A DNA stretch of 64,000 nt from Mytilus trossulus (Eukaryota; Mollusca; Bivalvia; Mytilida; Mytilidae): NCBI RefSeq assembly GCF_036588685.1, contig NC_086382.1:60778987-60842986 (forward strand), in the 5' to 3' direction. Position numbers and translations under genes: made by a program. Position 1 is the stretch's first letter. The number at the start of each line of letters is the position of its first letter. The notes under the pieces were generated by a model. The model made no database searches and was not told the DNA's origin. It saw only the letters and a list, made by a program, of their open reading frames with translations. Shown here piece by piece: positions 28,155 to 43,100 of this stretch.

Positions 28155-31100
28155 GTAATTATAAACAAAGTTTCCTGTAACACGCATTATTTGAAACTAT
28201 TTCACCAATATAGACAAATGCAAGATTTTGAACGAATATGTAAAAGATCTCATAATATTAAAATTTATAAAAAGGGGGAGCACTGGGTATGAGTTTGAAT
28301 ATAATTTAGATTGACATTGTTTTAACTTGCTATTATTTAAAACAGAATACATCATAAGTATTTTCTTGGTACTTGATTTTAACAATTTATCAAATTTATG
28401 TTAATGAGAAGAACTAATACTGGAAATATATAGGTTCCTCCTTTCTTACAATAATGTCAATCAGGGACTTTCAAAAAGGGGGTCTCATTGGGGGGTTCTG
28501 ATCCCAGATCCTCCTTATTATTTTGTCAGATTCCAGTATCCCACTTACACTATGCATGTAAGCAATTCTTATTTATTATAATTTCCCATGTTCCTCTAGA
28601 CTTCATTTCCTGTTTTCACATATTTTCTTAATAATAAAGAAGATACATTCAGACACTATGTGTTTTTTAGACTATTCAATCTTAAGCTTTAGCCTTAATT
28701 TTGCAACACCAAACATTTTTAAAACTTCCTTCCCTACGAGATGCAACTCAAGACAGCCAAGTAGGCTTGTTACAGTAAAAAAAATAAGGACTGATCATTA
28801 GGCCAAAAAAAAAATATATGTCTGTTTACGGTTACCTGACCTACCATACTTTTAAGCGCTGACCCTAAGTCATCCTATTTCCGTCGTAAAGAGAAAAATA
28901 TCCTGAACTCGTGTCAAAAGTGAAGTTAGTGTTGCCAATAATATAAATCAATTGCCTGATACATCCTAATGTTAACAATCGTGAATATGACAGCTGTTTT
29001 AAGGAAATTCGCGACTCGTGTGATGAAATAAATACTTTGCCGCCATTTTTTTCTAACCAATAACAAAGGGAAAAAATCCAATCATTAAAAATACGTGTAA
29101 ACTGGGCCCATGATCAACTCGGACCACGACAAGACAAAACCGCATGACTCAAAATCATGACACAAAAAATAGAATGAAAAATTAAAATAAAATGGAAATA
29201 CTGACCTACCTACCATATTTATTTAGAGTATGTAACCTTAAACAGACCTATATTTTTTTTTGGCCTTAGACCTTAATTTCTTTGTTATTTGAAAATATTT
29301 AATATTAATAAATTGTCTTATCAATCTTATTATTATTCTAAAGTATAAATTAAATTTGTTTTATGTTGATGCAAGTCCTTAGTATATTTTTCCTGCTACA
29401 TAAAAAAGATCTTGCTGGTAAGTTTTCTTCTTCTTCTGACTTAATTTGAGTTATTGCCCTTTAATGATGATTATTTCAAAAAGTTTGGATATTATCTTGA
29501 ATTCTCAAGTGGTAAAGAGAAAAAAATTGAAGAGCAGAAATGTCAACCATCATGACCATGGCAACAATTAAAAAAACCATTAATATTTAAATAGTGTGAT
29601 GAATGCTAAGTAAAAGTCGGTTTATATATGGGGTAAGGGGCTTGAAATTTAATAGAATAATACAAATTTGAATGAGATTTTTCATTATTAAAAATGTGAT
29701 TGTGAGTGAAACTTATGAAGAAAAATATTACCAATGATTTCACTTTAACTAACTTAAAAGTAATATTACTGAAAATTATTATGTATATATATTTAAAAAA
29801 AAAATTTGTTAGATGGATAAAAAAATTAAGTTAAAATTAATAAATATCAAAATATCAGATTTTTAAAAGGTGAGCAATTTTGGCTCTTAAACTTCTAAGA
29901 GTCACTTATTCATGCTTTAGATTTTTCCTATAAATGTGTGAATTAACATAGTAAAAGTATGGAATTAAAGTATACTTGCCTTGAAATTGAAAACATTTAA
30001 CTTCTAAGGAGAGAGAAGTTTTGTTGCTTATCAGGTTATGTAATGTCCATTGTCAAACCACCACAATATAAGATTGATGAAAATAGATTTAAATACTTAA
30101 AACATTAAGCCAAGTACACTCATGTAGGCATTGTTTATTAGGTTGGAAAAAGATCCTCTCGTAGATTATTATCAAAGGTTTTAATCATGTCAATGTACAG
30201 TTTTGTACAATACGAGGATTATGTTCATAGATATATACTGAGGTATACAAATGAGTCAAAGACATATTTCATAACTTTCTTAAAATTGACACAATTGATT
30301 AAAATTTAAAAAAAATAACCAATGAAATAAGTAAAGAAAGTAAAAAAGATATTGAAAAAAGTTCAATAAAATATTTTTTAAGTTAATCTTTTATAATGTT
30401 CATTTATTAATAATCTTTTTTTTTTTATTTCTTCAAAGATATTTTTAAAATGGAAAATTGAAATTATTAAAGCATGCCTATTTTTTCTTCTATTGTTTGA
30501 ACTGTATAAACCTTTGACATAAATCACAATAAGGAACTTGGTTGAATAGCTTTATGTTACATACTAAATTAATGAACTTTAAATACAAGTTCAATTTTAA
30601 GGTCAGAATTATGGGAATGGTATAGTTGTTCTAAAGAAAAAAAATCTTTGTTCTCATACTTATTAAACCTTTTGTAATGTACTTAGATAAAAAGGTTACA
30701 AAAACAGGGTGCCAAATATATTGATACTTGGGAATTTCAAAATTTCCTTTACCTTGCAACAGATCCCTGCCTTGAAATACTAAAATCCAAAAAGATTGAA
30801 AAATATTATTGATACTGAATAAATACATCACATGCAAAGTGGTGAGTGGATTTTATTTTGTTCATTTGCTTAGAGGATAATTTTTACCAAGTAAATTCAT
30901 AAAGATGAGTGATAGATTTCTCAAAGGATAAATTTAATGATCCCAATGAATAAAATCAATATAGAACAAAAGCTATTTTATTTATTCAAGGGAGCAAGTG
31001 AACTTTAAATTGACAGCTAAGCAGCATAAGATTCTGTGGGGGAAAAAAATATTTATGAAGAAAATAGTATTCTTTAATTGATTACATCCTTGCTCTATTG

Positions 31101-34100
31101 TCTTTTGAAAATTATACCACATTTTCTTACTTACTGAAAAATGTCACTTATCGATACAAATTGCATTGTGATATTAGGTTAAATATGTTATAAAAATGTT
31201 TGTCGCCATGAAATAAACCCCAGTTAAAGATAAGGAGATCTGGTTTAATTGCTGATGAGACAACTATCCAACAGAGTTCTAAAGATGTGTATTCCTTTTT
31301 ATCAATTCTAAACCATATTTGCAGTATCTTTGAAATTGCCTGAGAAATTTATTTTTCTGTTCAAAGAAAGATAACTCTAGATTGGTTTTCATATATTATT
31401 CACATAGAGATTACATATTTTGATAGAATCATTTAAAATAATCTGCTCATGACATTAAATAAAAGTGGAGGCATAACATCACCAACTTATACTTATGCTA
31501 AGGTCAGGAGTTTACAGAAGGTAGATGATTTAGGCATGGTAAATATTGAATTATTTTCTTGTTATTTTCAGACTTATGCCAAATTGTATTACCAAGGCAA
31601 AGAGTGTGAGAACAAGAACCTTTATAGGAGATCAGATAGATGATTGTAAAGATTTGTCAGGGCTGTTTTATTTGTTGCCATTTCAAAAGGTAAGATGTTA
31701 TATATATGATATTTGTTTGATGATTTGTTTTCATTCTGTGAAATAATACATGAAATATTATGACAGTCAAATATATTGTAATTTGTTATGGCAATACAAA
31801 AAAGAATAAAAAGGAAAGAGATATACATATTTGAGGTGATGTTTGTTCTGTATTTATGCATCTGCATGGAAAAAGACATACATAATTGAGGTGATGTTTG
31901 TTCTGTTTTTATGCATCTGCATAGGCAATGGGGACATTTACTGCTACCCTCAATCCTCTTCCCTACCGTCTATTGTTCTGACTATCTTGTCTTTTCATGT
32001 CCAATTTTTATTTCCACTCTCTAACTTGAGTTTCCCGCATCCGAATTTGATGAAACTCATACACAATGCTGATAACCAAACACTAGCAGATAGAGTTCAA
32101 ATTTGGGCAGTGAGTCACCCATTCATCTTTTGTTTGTAACTTATAATATTATGAAGCTTTAGCAGGGGCATTTGTGTGCATTCTTCTTTTTCAACAGAGA
32201 ACTATTTCCCTAATTGTTCAGGATGAATAGCAAATTAAAGTTGTTATATTTTATATGTTTTATTTTAGGGTTATTTAGTGAACTGGGAAACTCAGAGACA
32301 GATATGGGATTACATGTTTAATAAAGATGGTTTAAAGGTTTGTATATAATATTATATATAAACGAGTCTAAATTGAAAACTACGTTCAAACCTATGATTG
32401 CGTTGGATAAAAACAGCAATTTTCATACGTGTGCATGTAAAACAAATTTTGTTGTTAGAGGGTCTAAATACAGCACAAACAATATTTTCAAAAAGACCTG
32501 AAAAGTGAAAAAGTATATTTAAACAAAACACATTTGACTAACAGGTATATTCTTGTCAGTTCTTTAGTTTGGCCCATGCAGCAAGTAAACCAGTTTTCAA
32601 ATAATTTGCAGTAAATATACTGTACATATTTTTACTTTTAATAAATTTGTTCTCTTAAAGAATAAAGAAAGGTGCATGTGTTCACTTATCCAACTAGTAC
32701 AGAGTGAGTCATATTGGCAAACCCACTACTCTTCTCACTGTAATTAAGTATGAGTCTGTGTCTCAGACAGAATGATAATTTGCCCTGAGATAAACACCGG
32801 CTTTCATAAGGAAAACTGACAATCCTAATCAATTAAGATTGGAGACAAGTACACATGCCACTAGTTCAACTTTTTAGACCACTTTGCCACCGTGGCCCCT
32901 CTTTGCTACTTAAAATAATGATCTATTCTTTATGTGTGAGTTTTTATGTGTTTTTGTATAATATAATTGACAGGTAGATTTACATGACAGTAATATAATT
33001 GTAACAGAACCCTATTTTAACTTCCACTCTGTTCAAGAGGCCATGGATGAAATTTTCTTTGAAGAATATCAGTTTAACTCAGTCTTTAGATGCAATTGTA
33101 AGTAGAAATAAGTAACATATAAATAAAATTAAGAATGGAAATGGGGAATGTGTCAAAGAGGCAACAACCTGACCGTAGAAAAAACAACAGCCGAAGGTAA
33201 CCAACAAGTCTTCAATGTAGCGAGAAATTCCCGCACCAGGAGGTGACCTGCATGTAATTGCATAGGTCATGCCCACACAAAAAGTAATTAAGATGATAAA
33301 ATGTATTAATTAATATTGTAAACCTAGAATATCAGTTTCTTTTTTCATATTTTGACACAATTTTAGGTTTAATTCAATTGCTTTAAACGGGATAAAGGAT
33401 ATTGAAAAATATTGATATGTATTTGTATGTTAGTTCTCTAGAGCCTTTTGATACATAAAAATCTTACTATGATTTCTATTTTCGTTCCACTCTATGTGAA
33501 GATTTGAAGGCAAAATAAAACTTGGAATATTTTGGTCTTCCATGTTCTGATTTTGATTGGTTATTACAAAATGTGCATTTTATATAAAAGATACTTTTAT
33601 TTTCCAGCCTCATTTTTATCCCAGTACAAACACTGTAAAGAGAAGGATCAGACACCATTGTGTTCAATAGTATTAGATGCAGGATACTCATTCACACATA
33701 TTATACCATATTGTAAGGGCAAGAAACTGGCAGAATGTACAAAAAGGTGAGGAAAAGTTACAGTAATAGCATACTGTAACAGAATTCATTATTAAAATGT
33801 TTGAAAAGTTGAGCACATTTCCAAAATGGTTATACCCTATTGGAAGGGAAAGAAACTGGCTGAATGTACAAAAAGGTGCGAAAAAATTATATGGCACATC
33901 ATTGAGTGATTAATCCTGTTACAGAAAAAATCAAAATGTATAAAAAGGTGAAACAAATCACACATATCATAACATGTTGTAAAGGGAAGAAACTGGCAGA
34001 ATATACAAAATGTTTGTTGTGTCATACACTTTTGTAAAGAGTAGATTATGTCCAAGTTTAAACAATGAGAAAGCAGCACAAGATATAATGAAATCAATTT

Positions 34101-37100
34101 ACAGACAAGTATTTTGTCTATATGGGGATTTTTTCACTCTACATGTACATGTCCCGAGACTCCAGACTTACTGATATCTACTGAAAAAATGAATCTGGTG
34201 AATCCTGGTTTTCAAGAAATAACAAATATTTACAATGCTTTTTACATGCATTTTAAACACTTTTATATCTATTTCACACATTTTATATCAATTTTATCAC
34301 TAGAAGTAGAAACACTCTCTTATGTTTTTCGATATTCAAAAAGCAGTTCAAACAAATGGAAATGCCAAACAAATTTAATAAGGATCTGAAATACCACCCA
34401 GTTATCCATACATTGTTTAAAAAAAGATTGTAACTACCATATGTTTTTGATTGAGCTTCTGATCTTAATTCTAGAAGCCATATAATTAACAATGTTTTTG
34501 AGAATACCTAGATTGTTTTCAGGATTGATGTTGGTGGTAAAGTGATGACCAACCATTTGAAGGAAGTGATCTCATACAGGTAATAAAACTTTAATACTTT
34601 ACACTTTACAAAAACTCAATTAAAAATATCATTTATAAATTTACCTGTGAAACAAGCCACCAGAGGACAATTATTAACTTATAATGTATGGTCACAGCAA
34701 TGGACATTTCAGAGATAAAAAAAGAAACCTTTGAGCTGAAAGTATTGCCACTATTGGACAATTATGAAATTTAATGACATTTGAGCTATAAAAAAAAGAA
34801 TGATATCAGTCCTGAGTATCACCTCTAGACCAAAACAGACCATCAGTTAATGCAATGGGATGATATTGGAAAAGACTATCCATATACTTTTTTTTTTAAA
34901 GCTTTATCAAATATTTGTCATTTGTGAATATGCTTTCCTGTAAAATATTTAAGGAAACGTCACTGTCAGCTTTCAAATATTATTTGCTTTCCACCATGAT
35001 TGAGTTTTAATAAGCTCAACATCTGGAGTTTTACTGTACATTATTAAATATGCATTATATGGCCAGCAAATCTCAATGGTCTAAATATTTAAGAAACCAA
35101 AAAAATAGCATCTAGCCTAGTAATAGAATTATATGAATTAATCGTGCATGTATCTCCCTCCTTTAGTAGGAGCACCACCATGGGTTATGGTGTAAAAAAG
35201 AAGACATTTAACACACTGTATCGGTACAGATTTAATGTGAGCATTTGTCTATCCAGTTCCCCAGCCTGGCTGTGATGGGTCTTACTACCAGAAAGTTAAC
35301 CTTCCCCAAAACATAGTACAATCAATGTAATAATGTATACGAACACACCCACTCACCTGATTTGCTTGTCCTCAAAAATATAAAAAAATGCATTATACAA
35401 AAAAAAAATAATATACAAAATAAAGAATAAGGTCACCCCGGATGCCACACAAATGCCTAGACAACCAACGGGAATCCAAACTGATACCACTGAATGCCAA
35501 GCTGTATTCCTGGTAGAGGAAAGCCGAAAATCCTATGATAAAAGATCTCAAAAAGAAACTACCGATCCATTATGGGAACAGCTAAAACCCTCAGACATCA
35601 AATAGATTGGTCTGATAGTTTCCCACATGAAACTACTAATGGATCCCATCTGACAACATGTCTCGAACAAACCTGAAAATATCTGCAGAAACCTTCCTCA
35701 ACAACAAAATATAATCCAAATCATAAAATATACAATGTATAGCATGTATTGCTTATATTTCAGACAGTTAATGGTAATGGATGAAACATATGTTCTTAAT
35801 CAGTTAAAGGAAGATGTCTGTTATGTTTCTCAAGATTTCATGAAAGATATGGAGATTGGAAGGTATTATACATAGCATAACATGCTTCATGTGTTAAAGT
35901 AGAATATGTGATCATTTATGAAAAGTTATCACCCAATAGACCACTTTAAAGTTTTTTCCTTTACTGAAAGAGTTCATCAAGTAGCATGCCTTTATAAGGT
36001 CATTTACCAGAAAGAGGGGTTCACCTGTATCCCTGCACTATTAAAGTTCATAACAATAGGTCATGGTGATTCCTGAATTCACTATTTTATCCAAATTTAA
36101 AAAAGACGCTACTTTAAAGTATTTTCTTTTTTCGGGCCAAAGGACGATATAGTTCATGTGTTATATTTTCATACACACCCTGTATAACCCCGATACAAAT
36201 GAATCCGGACGTTGACGCGTTCGAAGCGATAATCAGGACAACATTTGGGATGACAATAACTTTGAATGCCTCTCTAGAACTTATTTGAGTATATATAAAT
36301 ATGTCAATGAGCATGTTAGTATCTTTATTCAATTATACAGTTGTTGTAAGTTTTAGATATTGTATAAAACGTTTGATTAAACTGCTAGATGCAAAACGCA
36401 CAGACATGGTGCAATTTCATACGGTTTACGATGTAAACAATGCTGAATATCTTTTCGTGCATACACCTTTCAGTATTAATACCTTAAGCAATACTAAATA
36501 ACTATACATTGAATTACTACGTGCCTTCAAATGTGCCCTAGAACTTAGAATAAACGCAATATCATACAAAATAAATTTTCTCTGACTGTATTGTTCGTTC
36601 CACCAAATGTGTCGCGTTCGTTGTGCGTTTTGAAATAATCACTGTACAGTTCGTTGACAAAAATCATGACACACACTTTCTTGTCAAGGTTTTCGAGATG
36701 GTGTCGGCGACCCTTTTTCTGTAATTTATTTTCAATGTTTATCTGTTAACTTAGTCAAAGTAGTTGAACTTGAAATATCTGTCATACAAACCCAAAATTG
36801 AAATATGTAACCCGCGTACATCTGCTTGGAATGTTTCTATTGAAAATTGAGACTTTCAATGTTTTTCCAGATGAAATAAACAGTTAATAAATATATTACA
36901 GAGGAAAGAAAGTTTCAAAAAGTATATATAGTACAGTCATTTAAACTTTAATGACTTCCTCTTCACAATTTGAGGCTCTTCCAAATGCCGATGTTGGTCC
37001 AAATTCGCCTAGACGAAAGCAGACATACATGAAGGAGCTCGTTGAACTTAATTTGCCGAATGCCATAGATGGCATTTCAACTGCTTTAATTTTTTTATTA

Positions 37101-40100
37101 CTTTTTTTTTTACATGTGGAGCTTTGTAGATGTAGTGTGATGGCCAGTGAGACAACTGTCCATCAAAGTTTAAATGAAGTTGGCGTATAAACTATTATAG
37201 TCCAATGTACAACATTTAACAATGAGGAAAACCTATACCATACAGTCGCCTAAAAAAGGCCCCGATATGAAAAATAAATATGAAAAAAACGATAAAACTA
37301 ACGGTTAATAATTTATAACTTATGAATTATGTAAAGAAAAAAAAAATGACAGATCTATATAACTAATGTACTACAGGATTCTGGCGTTGGACCGACAAAA
37401 CAAAGTGCGGCAGGTTTAAACATGTGAGCCCCAAACCCTCTCCTGAACCTAGAACACTGTCGTAACAGCACAACATGATAAAAAAGTTCAGTTGCAATTG
37501 GCTAAACTCAAAATGTCGGTACAAGGCACAAAAACCATATACATGTACATAAAATATCAACAAAGGAGTGATTGATGCTTTGCTAACCCATAATTTACCA
37601 ATGACGCCAAGGGTAACTGTGGAATATAAATATGGTCCCTGTGGTCTTCTGTGAAATAAATCAAAATTTGAATGAAATGCATATGGGTGAGTATAGACTT
37701 TAAAGGTGTTTATAATAACCAGACCTGACCAATCATTTAGATTTTTTGCACCACAGTAGAAAGACTGTAATGTTCCGAGGAATTTAAGCATAATCTTTAT
37801 ATATATATACCTTAAAAAAAAAGCAAAAAATATTGAGTGTTGTCTCTTCATCTTTATATCTTCACATTAAAGTAACTGTATTACTATTGATGGCTATCAG
37901 TTACATGTTCCTTGCATACACCTATGCTTGAGCCTTAATGTAACTCTATGGTAATCTATGACCCCCTTGGACCCGCCTCTGAGATTCAGGCCAAAAGGCT
38001 TAACCAATAATCCATTGATTATTTTTGATTGCTTTATATATCAAATAGAAGATGCGGTATTGAAACAGCTCTTAGCAAGAGACCAAACGAAACAAAAATG
38101 AACAACTATAGGTCACCGTACGGCCTTTAACAATGAACAAAGCCCACACCGCTATTAAGCACACTGAAATAACAAATGTAGTCAGTGCATACGAGAAAAC
38201 TAACAGCTCAATTTTAGCACAAAAGTGTGAACAAAAAAATATACACAACCACTGAATTACAGGCTCCTGGCTTTGGACAGGCATATACAGAATATTGCGG
38301 GATTAAACATGTTAGCGGGCACCCAACCCACCACCTAACCGTACATTGACTGTTGTATGGTAAACACTTTCAAATATGCTATGAAATTAGAAATCGGACG
38401 TGTGTATCTGTATGCTTTGTCATAGTTGCATCTGTTGAGTTATTGTACTAGTATTTTCCTACCAATTCACACTTTTGTATACGTGAGGATTTTTTTAAAT
38501 GTAATATTTTCCTCCAAGTGTTTTTCGACAATACAACTGACATTATGGGTTGCTGTCTGCATATTATGGTGGTAAATTATTATTTTCAAACATGCATATT
38601 GGTTATAATCATATTAAAGCATAATCTAATACATGCAAAATTCATTGACAAACGCAATATTTTGTCAATGAAGCGTACAGTATAAAAAGGTGTAATGACA
38701 ACGAAGCGTACACAACATGAAAATAGAGACATTTTAAAACGTGTATTTTTTTGTTTCTAGATACAACATAAACAAACGATCTTTATAAGTTTGTTAATTT
38801 ATACTATGAAGTTTTCAAAAATGTATGTTTTAAAAACTATGAGATACGAGAAACATTAAGTTTTGAATGTTTAAAAATACCAAGCACGTTTTATCATTGA
38901 TATCGTCGTGCGTTTTTTGATGTTTGTATAAAAAAATGTCACATTTTTGAAAAATCTTTTAGTAACTCATGAGTATTATGGCAAAGAATATATTGGCGCA
39001 AAATATACGAAGAATAGATATTGGATTGTCTTTAAAAGTATGAATTCCTTACTGTCTGAACTCAGTGCTATAAGGTGTGCTCGACTCGAACGCGTCAACG
39101 TCCGGTTTCATCTGTATCGGGGTTATACAGGGTGATACAATTCTCTATAGATGGACAACAAATTGTTTTCTGGATGTCAGTGTTTTTTGTGGGAATTTCA
39201 GACTTACACCTATCAGGTCTGTGGAATTGAGGATTTAATTTTAGGAATCCATGAAAGAATGCTTTCTTTTTTTCCTACCATAACACCTCTTTCTCAAACT
39301 AAAATGCTTATTTGTTAAAACTTTCTTTAAATTAAATCTTATTTTCAAGACTATAATGTTAAAAATCTGACTATTTCATTTTAATAGGAAGAAAGGAAAA
39401 GAGAATACAATAGCCAGAGACTATGTTTTACCAGACTATACACATATAAAGAGAGGTTATGTCAAACCTTTAGAAGAGACAACTGGCAGAGCTAAAGATG
39501 GAGAACAGGTTAATATGCTTAATTCTGTTAAATTAAGCAAGCACAGATATATTAAAAACACAACCAAAGAGAAATCAAAATCTTATTACAATGACATACA
39601 CTATCAGGAAACGGGAAAAAGCTGATAAAAAATCTTTGGACTCTTTTTTTAATTCAGTAATGAAGATAGTTGATATACGTATTCAACATTTTAAAGAACA
39701 TTTTACTATTAACAATAACCACAATGAACCTATTTCTCGTATCAAAAATAAACTAAAAGAACTAGCCAAGGAATTTGTTTTTGTCCCGGCTGATAAAGCT
39801 GCTAATAATATTATTATTGTTTGACGTAAATTTTACATTGAGGTTCTGAAAAAGGAAATCACCAATTCACCAACATTCCAACTGACTCCATTTTCAGAAA
39901 ACGAAATCTGTAACAAACATAAACTTTTAGCAACCGCTTTACAAGCAGAGCCAAATACAATGAAAGTCCCAGCTATGTATTGGCTTCCGAAGCTACACAA
40001 AACCCCTTACAAATATAGATTTATTTCGTCTTCAAGCCATTGTTCAACTACTAAATTGTCTATTCTTCTTACCAGCACACTTGGTACAATACACCTTTCC

Positions 40101-43100
40101 ACTATCTACTGATAAGCCCGCCCACCTTAGCAACACATGGCAACCCAGCATCTTAGGTCAAGCTAATCAACAAAATGGCGGTTATTATGAACATTGGATA
40201 ATAACAAAGTAAAGAAAATGTTATAAAAAATATAAAGAAGAGCAATATATATATGTTTTTTGTGTTAAAATGTGATACAATAGTTACTCCTCAAACGTTG
40301 AGAGATAGATTTATGAAATTCTGACCATTTAAACTAAATTAAAAGAAACTAATAGAATATTGAAATTTGAAGCTGTACTAGATTACTTTCATTCACAAAA
40401 AATGTAGTTTTTATAACACTATATAGAATATGATATGATTGATAAGATAAATTATAATGATAAATTACAAGATTAATTAAGCATGGCTAATGAATGTTGG
40501 TAAGTGTGTTTACTATGTAGACAAATACAGCAGTGGGTCAACTTGTAAAACAAGCATCATTATTCCAGTACCTAATAATTGTTTATTGAATAATATTTAG
40601 CCAATTTTATTTTTTATGTCCATAGATAACTTATACTGATATTTAAAATTCCTATCACTGAGTAAAAAATAAAGAACAAAAGAAAATTAATTTATTTTTT
40701 GCTTACATGTATATTTGGTCATTGAAGTTCGTCTTGGCTTTAAATTCATATAGACTCTTATCCTTTTAAGATATAAAATATTGCACATTGTACCTTTTTA
40801 ATTTCAAATTAAGAAAATAAAAAATATCCAAAACTTCTCACTACTTTTTTTTTCTTTTTATAAAATATATAATAATAATCCTGTCTAATCAGTAAATATT
40901 CCTACCGAAGACCAAGTCGTATCAAAATTACACTTTATTTTACTTATGAAGCATCTATTCAAATATGTCTTTTTATTATAATTATTCAAGTTTCCCCTAC
41001 CTTTTAACAAAATTCTAAGAATGACAGTACATTACAAACATAAATACTTTCATTTCTATATTCAATTCTTTAATTGCTGAATCTTTACATTATGATAAAT
41101 ATAATGAAATTTCAAGAAAGAATACATTCTAACTTGGATGTTTTATAGTATAATAAAGTCTTAAATGAATGAAAAAAATATCAATTTGAATGTTAATTTA
41201 ATTTGTAATAAAAAATCTTGCGTTTCAAAATATACATTTTTCATCATTTAAAAAAAAAAAACTTTTAGCATGTAAACAATATTTTAAAATCAATAAGCAC
41301 TGTCATCCTATTCCCTTTTAATTGATTTATTAATTAGTTTCATTTATTGAAATAACCTTTTATTTTGTTGGAAATTGACAACTTGACCTTCCTCTACTCT
41401 CCTACATTATTTACTTCTCTAAAACAATATTATTAATGATTTAATTGCGAAAATTTCAAAAAAATTCTATCAAATTAACTGTTCAGATAAGAAAGCTTGA
41501 CCGAGGTTATGTCCGACTACACGTGCTGCTATCAAATGTTTACACATGTGGTAAATTGACCACATGTGATTGGTCAATTAACTGATGATTGACAGTAGAG
41601 TGGATAGGTGTATTAAAAACCTTATAATAAATTGTTCAAATAAGGCCTTCGAAAATAGTGGAATAAATTACTTTTGGAGTGTTAAGAACTCGTTGGAAGT
41701 ACTTGATAAATTGCATGCTCATATTGGTGATTTTGAATCTGTTCAAAGTTTTGATTTTTCTACCCTGTATACCACATTGCCTCACATTCTCATTAAGAAA
41801 AAATTCACACCTAATTAAATAGGCATTCAAAAAATCAGAATGTGAATATATATGTTCAAACTCTTTTAGGTCATTTTTTAGTAGCAATAAACAAAAAAAC
41901 TATGTTAATTGTTCATGCTTTGATACTATATATGCCCTTGAATTTTTACTAGATAACAGTTTTGTTCGCTTTGGGGATTCCGTATATCGTCAGATTATCG
42001 GAATTCCAATGGGGACTAACTGTGCACCACTTATTGCGGACCTCTTTTTGTATTGTTATGAGTTACAATTTATGACAAAAATAAGCAAAGACCCATCAAA
42101 ACAACATCTGATGAACAAATTTAATAATACTTTTAGATATTTGGATGATATTTTGGCTCTCAATAATGACGACTTCAGTATGTATATTAATGAAATTTAT
42201 CCTGCTGAACTTACTTTAAATAAAGCTAATACTAATAATGACCACTGCCCTTTCCTCGATCTTGATATCTATATCACTAACGGAAAGCTGAATACTAAAA
42301 TTTATGATAAAAGGGATGATTTTTCATTTCCTATCGTTAATTATCTGTTTTAAGATGGTGACGTTCCCTTGTCACCATCTTACAGTGTTTATATATCTCA
42401 ACTTGTACGATTCGCTCGTGTTTGTAACAATGTTTTAGATTTTAACGAGAGAAATTTATGTATTACTGAAAAATTATTACACCAGGGTTTTCGATATCAC
42501 AAACTAGTCAAAACATTTACTAAATTTTATCATCGGTATAAAGACATCATTCGTAAATATAGCTCAACATGCAGACTTTTTATATGTTCAGGTATTTCAC
42601 ATCCAATTTTTTATGGAAATATTCTTTATAAAGCACAAAGGTGTCAGTATTCACCTCAGAAACTTACAAAACCTTTAAATAGACTGATTACGATACTGTT
42701 GTCAAGTCATTAAAGATTGCATATTTTGGCGTTAATATTGAGTCACTGATAAGGTCTTTGCATCGGAACTAAAGACATTTATTCTAAAAACAGTTGTTGG
42801 CATGACACGGGTTATGTTCTTCTCATATATGTTATGATGGTATGATACTAAACCCCTAACGGGAAGGATTGTGCCTGATGTTCATATGATGAAATCATAA
42901 TCTTTCAGTCAGTTTAATTGAAGTCTGGAGCTGGCATGTCAGTTACCTGCTAGTAGTCTGTTGTTATTTATGTATTATTGTCATTTTGTTTATTTTCTTT
43001 GGTTACATCTTCTGACATCAGACTCGGACTTCTCTTGAACTGAATTTTAATGTGCGTATTGTTATGCGTTTATTTTTCTACATTGGTTAGAGGTATAGGG

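Larger units (their letters stand above)
36176..39134. mobile_element. 2.96-kb element with 49-bp terminal inverted repeats and 5-bp target duplication
   Basis: Both ends begin CACCCTGTATAACCCCGATA and run 49 bp to GACGCGTTCGA with two mismatches. The flanks are ATACA at 36171-36175 and ATACA at 39135-39139, a perfect 5-bp target duplication. No transposase is visible; the interior has two inverted copies of a dispersed tail repeat (37122-37452, 38047-38345). It is a non-autonomous DNA transposon of unassigned superfamily, inserted in ARP6 intron 7. Confidence 0.8.

Noticed and set aside
37363..37851. 162-codon minus-strand open frame, the longest single open stretch in the window
   Set aside because: It lies inside the transposon in ARP6 intron 7 and covers an inverted dispersed repeat. 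No recognisable domain, and the reading is explained by repeat sequence.
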